Shown here in pieces: positions 18,536-24,757 of a stretch of DNA of 24,757 nucleotides. The notes beneath the pieces were generated by a model. The model ran no database searches. It saw only the letters and a list, made by a program, of their open reading frames with translations, and was not told where the DNA came from. Made by a program: the position numbers and the translations under genes. Each line of letters starts with the position of its first letter. Position 1 is the stretch's first letter. The stretch lies in the NCBI GenBank assembly GCA_031835245.1, contig JAVKOQ010000603.1, positions 1 to 24,757 on the forward strand, given 5' to 3'. The stretch comes from Balamuthia mandrillaris. Its lineage: Eukaryota; Discosea; Longamoebia; Balamuthiidae.

Positions 18536-18575
18536 GCGGCACTGAAGTAGGTAATGGTAAGTGTATAGTGGTAAT

Positions 18576-18581
18576 AATAAA
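18576..18581 (+). terminator. AATAAA poly(A) signal of the SAM-F-box gene
   Basis: The hexamer lies 41 nt after the SAM-F-box stop and 16 nt before the MCM7 stop (18597) on the opposite strand. Cleavage downstream would make the transcript overlap the last MCM7 exon. Confidence 0.5.
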
Positions 18582-18596
18582 AGAAGCTTACAAGGT

Positions 18597-22212
<3,616 letters not shown>

Positions 22213-22330
22213 TTTTCTGTTTTGTCGGTTACCCCGCGCAAGAGAGAGAGTGAAAGAGAAGAAACGGGCAAAAGTCTGCTCTTCGCCGCGAAGAACGCAA
22301 AATCCTTTGTTTGGGGTTTTTTTTCACAAT

Positions 22331-22342
22331 TTTGGCGGGAAA
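22331..22342. promoter_or_regulatory. E2F-type site upstream of MCM7
   Basis: The 12-mer TTTGGCGGGAAA exactly matches the classic E2F/DP binding consensus. It lies 119 bp before the MCM7 start codon. In animals and plants E2F drives MCM2-7 genes at the G1/S transition, so motif and position agree. Binding is inferred, not shown. Confidence 0.65.
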
Positions 22343-22413
22343 GTCGACCAAAGAAAAAGGATACAGAACAATGTCATGTTGCGGTGGCAATGCTTCCTAA
22401 AAACTAAACGAAT

Positions 22414-22486
22414 GCCTTCTTAGCTCAGTCGGTAGAGCGTCAGTCTCATAATCTGGAGGTCGTGAGTTCGATCCTCACAGAAGGCA
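22414..22486 (+). tRNA. Elongator tRNA-Met (anticodon CAU)
   Basis: The gene is 73 nt without an intron. The acceptor stem GCCTTCT pairs with AGAAGGC, followed by discriminator A. The D arm contains TAGCTCAGTCGG (A box), the anticodon loop is CTCATAA, and the T arm contains GAGTTCGATCC (B box). The loop and arms match eukaryotic elongator rather than initiator tRNA-Met, as the T loop is TTCGATC and not the initiator form. It lies between the divergent MCM7 and CAP genes. Confidence 0.95.
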
Positions 22487-22490
22487 CTAC

Positions 22491-22495
22491 TTTTT
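22491..22495 (+). terminator. RNA polymerase III T-run terminator
   Basis: Five consecutive T residues begin 5 nt after the tRNA-Met discriminator base, the normal position of a Pol III terminator. Confidence 0.85.
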
Positions 22496-22567
22496 ATCGG
22501 TAATTTTTTTGCAGTTTAAGTTAAAACTGAGCTGTGCTTCATGACGACTCGAATAATTACCGGGGTT

Positions 22568-22575
22568 TGTCGACA
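22568..22575 (+). promoter_or_regulatory. TGTCGACA palindrome upstream of the CAP gene
   Basis: This copy reads GTTTGTCGACA towards the CAP gene, about 140-150 bp before its start codon. Flank and orientation match the copies at 3582 and 3705. Confidence 0.3.
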
Positions 22576-22716
22576 CCTCAACCAAAATTACAGAGAGAAA
22601 GAAAACGAAAAGGGATCACCGCAGCGCCCCACGACTACCGAAACTTTTTGTGCACTCACCACACCACTCACACAATCTTTCTTGGCCAAACAAAAAAAAA
22701 CAAGTGGAACCTAACG

Positions 22717-24668
22717 ATGAACGATCTTACCGCTGAGGAGAAGGCCGCGAGGGAGGAAGCGCGTCTGCTTCATGCCATGAACAAGCCCAAGACCCGCCTT
22801 GCCACCGACAGCCAGAAGAGGCTGCAGGCCTTCAAAGAGGCCACCGACTTTACCAAGAAGAACACTCTGCTTACGCAGCAACAAGCCGCCACTACTTCCT
22901 CTCCTAGCCCTGCTGCTACTTCCTCTTCTTCCTCTGTTGCCACGACTGCGCCTGCCGCCAGCAAGAGTGTCGACAAGAAAGAACCCTCTGCTCCGAAGGC
23001 TCCCGCTCCCGCATCTTCGGCGCCGTCTGCTTCCAAGCCAGCTGTTGCTGCCGCTACTAGTAGCGTTAGTACTCCTACTCGGCCCGCCACTACTAGTCCT
23101 GCTGCTACCACCACCTCGTCCCATGCGCCTGCTCCTTTTACGCGGGGAGGCAGTTCTGCCGAGAAAGAGCTCCTCTCCTTTTACAACGCTGACGCGACGA
23201 CTTCTGCGGCATCTTCCTCTACTACTTCTGCTGCAACCAAAACACCTTCCTCCTTCTCTGCTTCCTCTTCAGCCTCCAACACTCAGTCAGCGCACAACTA
23301 TGCCAAACCCAAAACAAACTTTGAGCGACAGATGGCTCAACTCGCTGCTGGAGAGACCCCCTCACAAGAAGCACACTCGCACTCTTCGCCCTCTGCTTCA
23401 ACAACCAAAGTTGCGGACAGAGCGACCGTTGGTACCAAGTTTGAGTTGGAAGTGCTTTGGCAAATGAACGAAGCCCGCACGAGGCCCGCCGACTATGCTA
23501 GGCGTCTCAAGGAGCTTCTGCCGCTCTATGATGAGGCCAATGTCTTCACCGACACCAAAACGGAGCTCCTTCGTCAAACGCAGGAAGGCAAGGCCGCTGT
23601 TCTTGAAGCCATTCAACAGCTGGAGGCCAACGCTTCCGCGACTCCTTTGAAGCCTCTTAGGTTGGTAACGGGCTATTCCAAGTCTTGTCAGGACTTGGTG
23701 GCAGACAACGGGCCGAAAGGCTTGACCGGCAACCAGGAGAGCAACGGCACCTCGCCCGCCATGAGGCTCATTCGCTATGGCACACCCAAAGGCAAGCTCG
23801 CTGAGAACATAAGCTATGGAGCCTCCACCCCGGAGGACGTCGTAGTCTCCTTTATTATCGATGATGGTAATGCTGCCAGGAGCCAACGCACCAACATCCT
23901 AGATCATGGTTTGTTCTTTGTGTGGTTTTTTTTTTTTGTTGTTTCTTTCTTGGCGTTCCCTTTTTCTTGTCGTTTGCAGATGGACTAAAATGTTTTTTAA
24001 TCACTTCCACGTTGCACACAGATTTCACTGTTTGTGGCATTAGCTCAGGACCACACAAAAGTTATAACTCAATGGTAGTGGTAGCTTTCGCAAAGGATTA
24101 CGTGGAGAAGACTGAGGAAGAAAAGCAAAAAGAGGAAGAGAGGAAGCACACGAACCCCAACGTCAACACTGTCTCTGACGCTCTCAACACTGCTCCTCAG
24201 AGCCAAAAGAAGGCCACTTTGGAGGAAACAGAGGATGGAAAGGCGTTTACCATCGTTACTGATCCGCTCAAGGCCTCTTCCGCAAAGGATCTCAAGTTGA
24301 TGAAAAAGGGCAACGTTCTTCATCTGCTCATCACTCAAAATGAGCATGAGGGAGATGAGAGCAGCAGAAGCGTGGTCTCTAACTTGCAGTACGCTTTACC
24401 TATTGTCTTTGCTGCCGCTGGTGTCACTGCCACGTTTGATCCCGCCACACAAAAGGTTTTTCTTCTTCTGGTTTCGTTCTTGTTGCTTTATTTTTTCGCT
24501 TTGTCTGAAGCTGCTTTTCGTTTTTTCGTTTTACAGGTAAACATAAAGATCCCAAAGCCAGGGCATCGCGAAATTGACGAGAACGAAGAGGTGGAGGTGA
24601 ATACCTTTGACATGCAGTCTGCGGAGGGACGTCCTGCAAAGCTCGACGTCGACATCAAAGAAACCCAA
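22717..24668 (+). CDS. CAP/SCP-domain protein, cytosolic type (3' end outside the window)
   Basis: Three exons are visible (22717-23908, 24022-24455, 24537-24668), and a further intron opens at 24669 and runs off the window. The N-terminal 240 residues are hydrophilic, Ala/Ser/Thr/Pro-rich, with no signal peptide, so the protein is probably cytosolic, unlike most secreted CAP proteins. The CAP domain covers about 240-450: LWQMNEARTRPADYARRL, then EGKAAVLEAIQQLEA, RYGTPKGKLAENISYG, VVSFIIDDG, and after the intron CGISSGPHKSYNSMVVVAFA. Several histidines usual in this fold are replaced (ADNGPKGLTGNQ, ARSQRTNI). A Lys/Glu linker leads into a further beta-rich-looking segment ending at KLDVDIKETQ that I cannot assign. 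The start is the first ATG after the A-rich leader. Function is unknown; CAP proteins bind sterols or lipids in some lineages. Confidence 0.8.
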
Positions 24669-24721
24669 GTTTGTTGCTGTCTCTTCTCTTCTTTGGCTTC
24701 TTTACTCTTCTTCTCTCTCCT

Positions 24722-24724
<3 letters not shown>

Positions 24725-24757
<33 letters not shown>
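24725..24757 (+). repeat. (TC)n run at the right edge
   Basis: A TC dinucleotide run lies in the third, incomplete intron of the CAP gene and continues past the window edge. Confidence 0.85.

Noticed and set aside
22534-22716. Upstream in-frame extension of the CAP gene
   Set aside because: The frame stays open but contains no ATG before 22717 that gives a plausible protein start, and it overlaps the likely promoter beside the tRNA gene.

Overview
This is a gene-dense stretch of a nuclear genome from a microbial eukaryote. It holds eight multi-exon genes, one intronless gene and one tRNA gene. The evidence is 44 complete GT-AG introns (49 to 415 nt) whose joints restore conserved domains in frame, an elongator tRNA-Met with its own T-run terminator, AATAAA signals, and proteins found only in eukaryotes (cap-1 methyltransferase, RhoGEF, MCM7, F-box). 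I cannot name the species. The mix of DH/kelch signalling, LPxxL-type leucine-rich repeats and long Ser/Gln/Glu tracts would suit an amoeboid protist such as an amoebozoan, but that is a guess. Microsatellites are abundant and sit almost entirely in introns and spacers.

Layout, left to right: small SET-domain methyltransferase (+, 377-1058); CMTR1-type cap 2'-O-methyltransferase (-, 3561-1259); type I, probably ER-luminal DnaJ (+, 3912-5937); EFG1-like rRNA-processing protein (+, 6144-8022); a 1,514-residue DH-PH-kelch-PB1 protein (-, 14060-8097); an intronless multi-pass membrane protein (-, 15617-14829); a SAM-F-box-LRR protein (+, 15773-18535); MCM7 with a glycine/arginine-rich N-terminus (-, 22212-18597); tRNA-Met(CAU) (+, 22414-22486); and a cytosolic-looking CAP/SCP-domain protein that runs off the right edge (+, from 22717).

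The genes are compact. Convergent pairs are 61 to 200 bp apart, and two poly(A) signals lie so close to the neighbour's stop codon that transcripts probably overlap. Divergent pairs share spacers of 155, 350 and 504 bp. These hold CCAAT boxes, copies of the palindrome TGTCGACA and, upstream of MCM7, a textbook E2F site. The genes do not form one pathway. They cover RNA capping, ribosome biogenesis, ER folding, replication licensing, chromatin, ubiquitin targeting and Rho signalling.

The most novel items are the DH-PH-kelch-PB1 protein with a second PB1-like segment at its end, the SAM plus F-box fusion, the CAP domain that has lost several usual histidines, the RGG-type tail on MCM7, and the splicing style (30% AAG acceptors; several stop-free introns of 3n length made largely of microsatellite). 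All gene models are manual, built from reading frame and recalled family sequences, with no alignment or transcript data.
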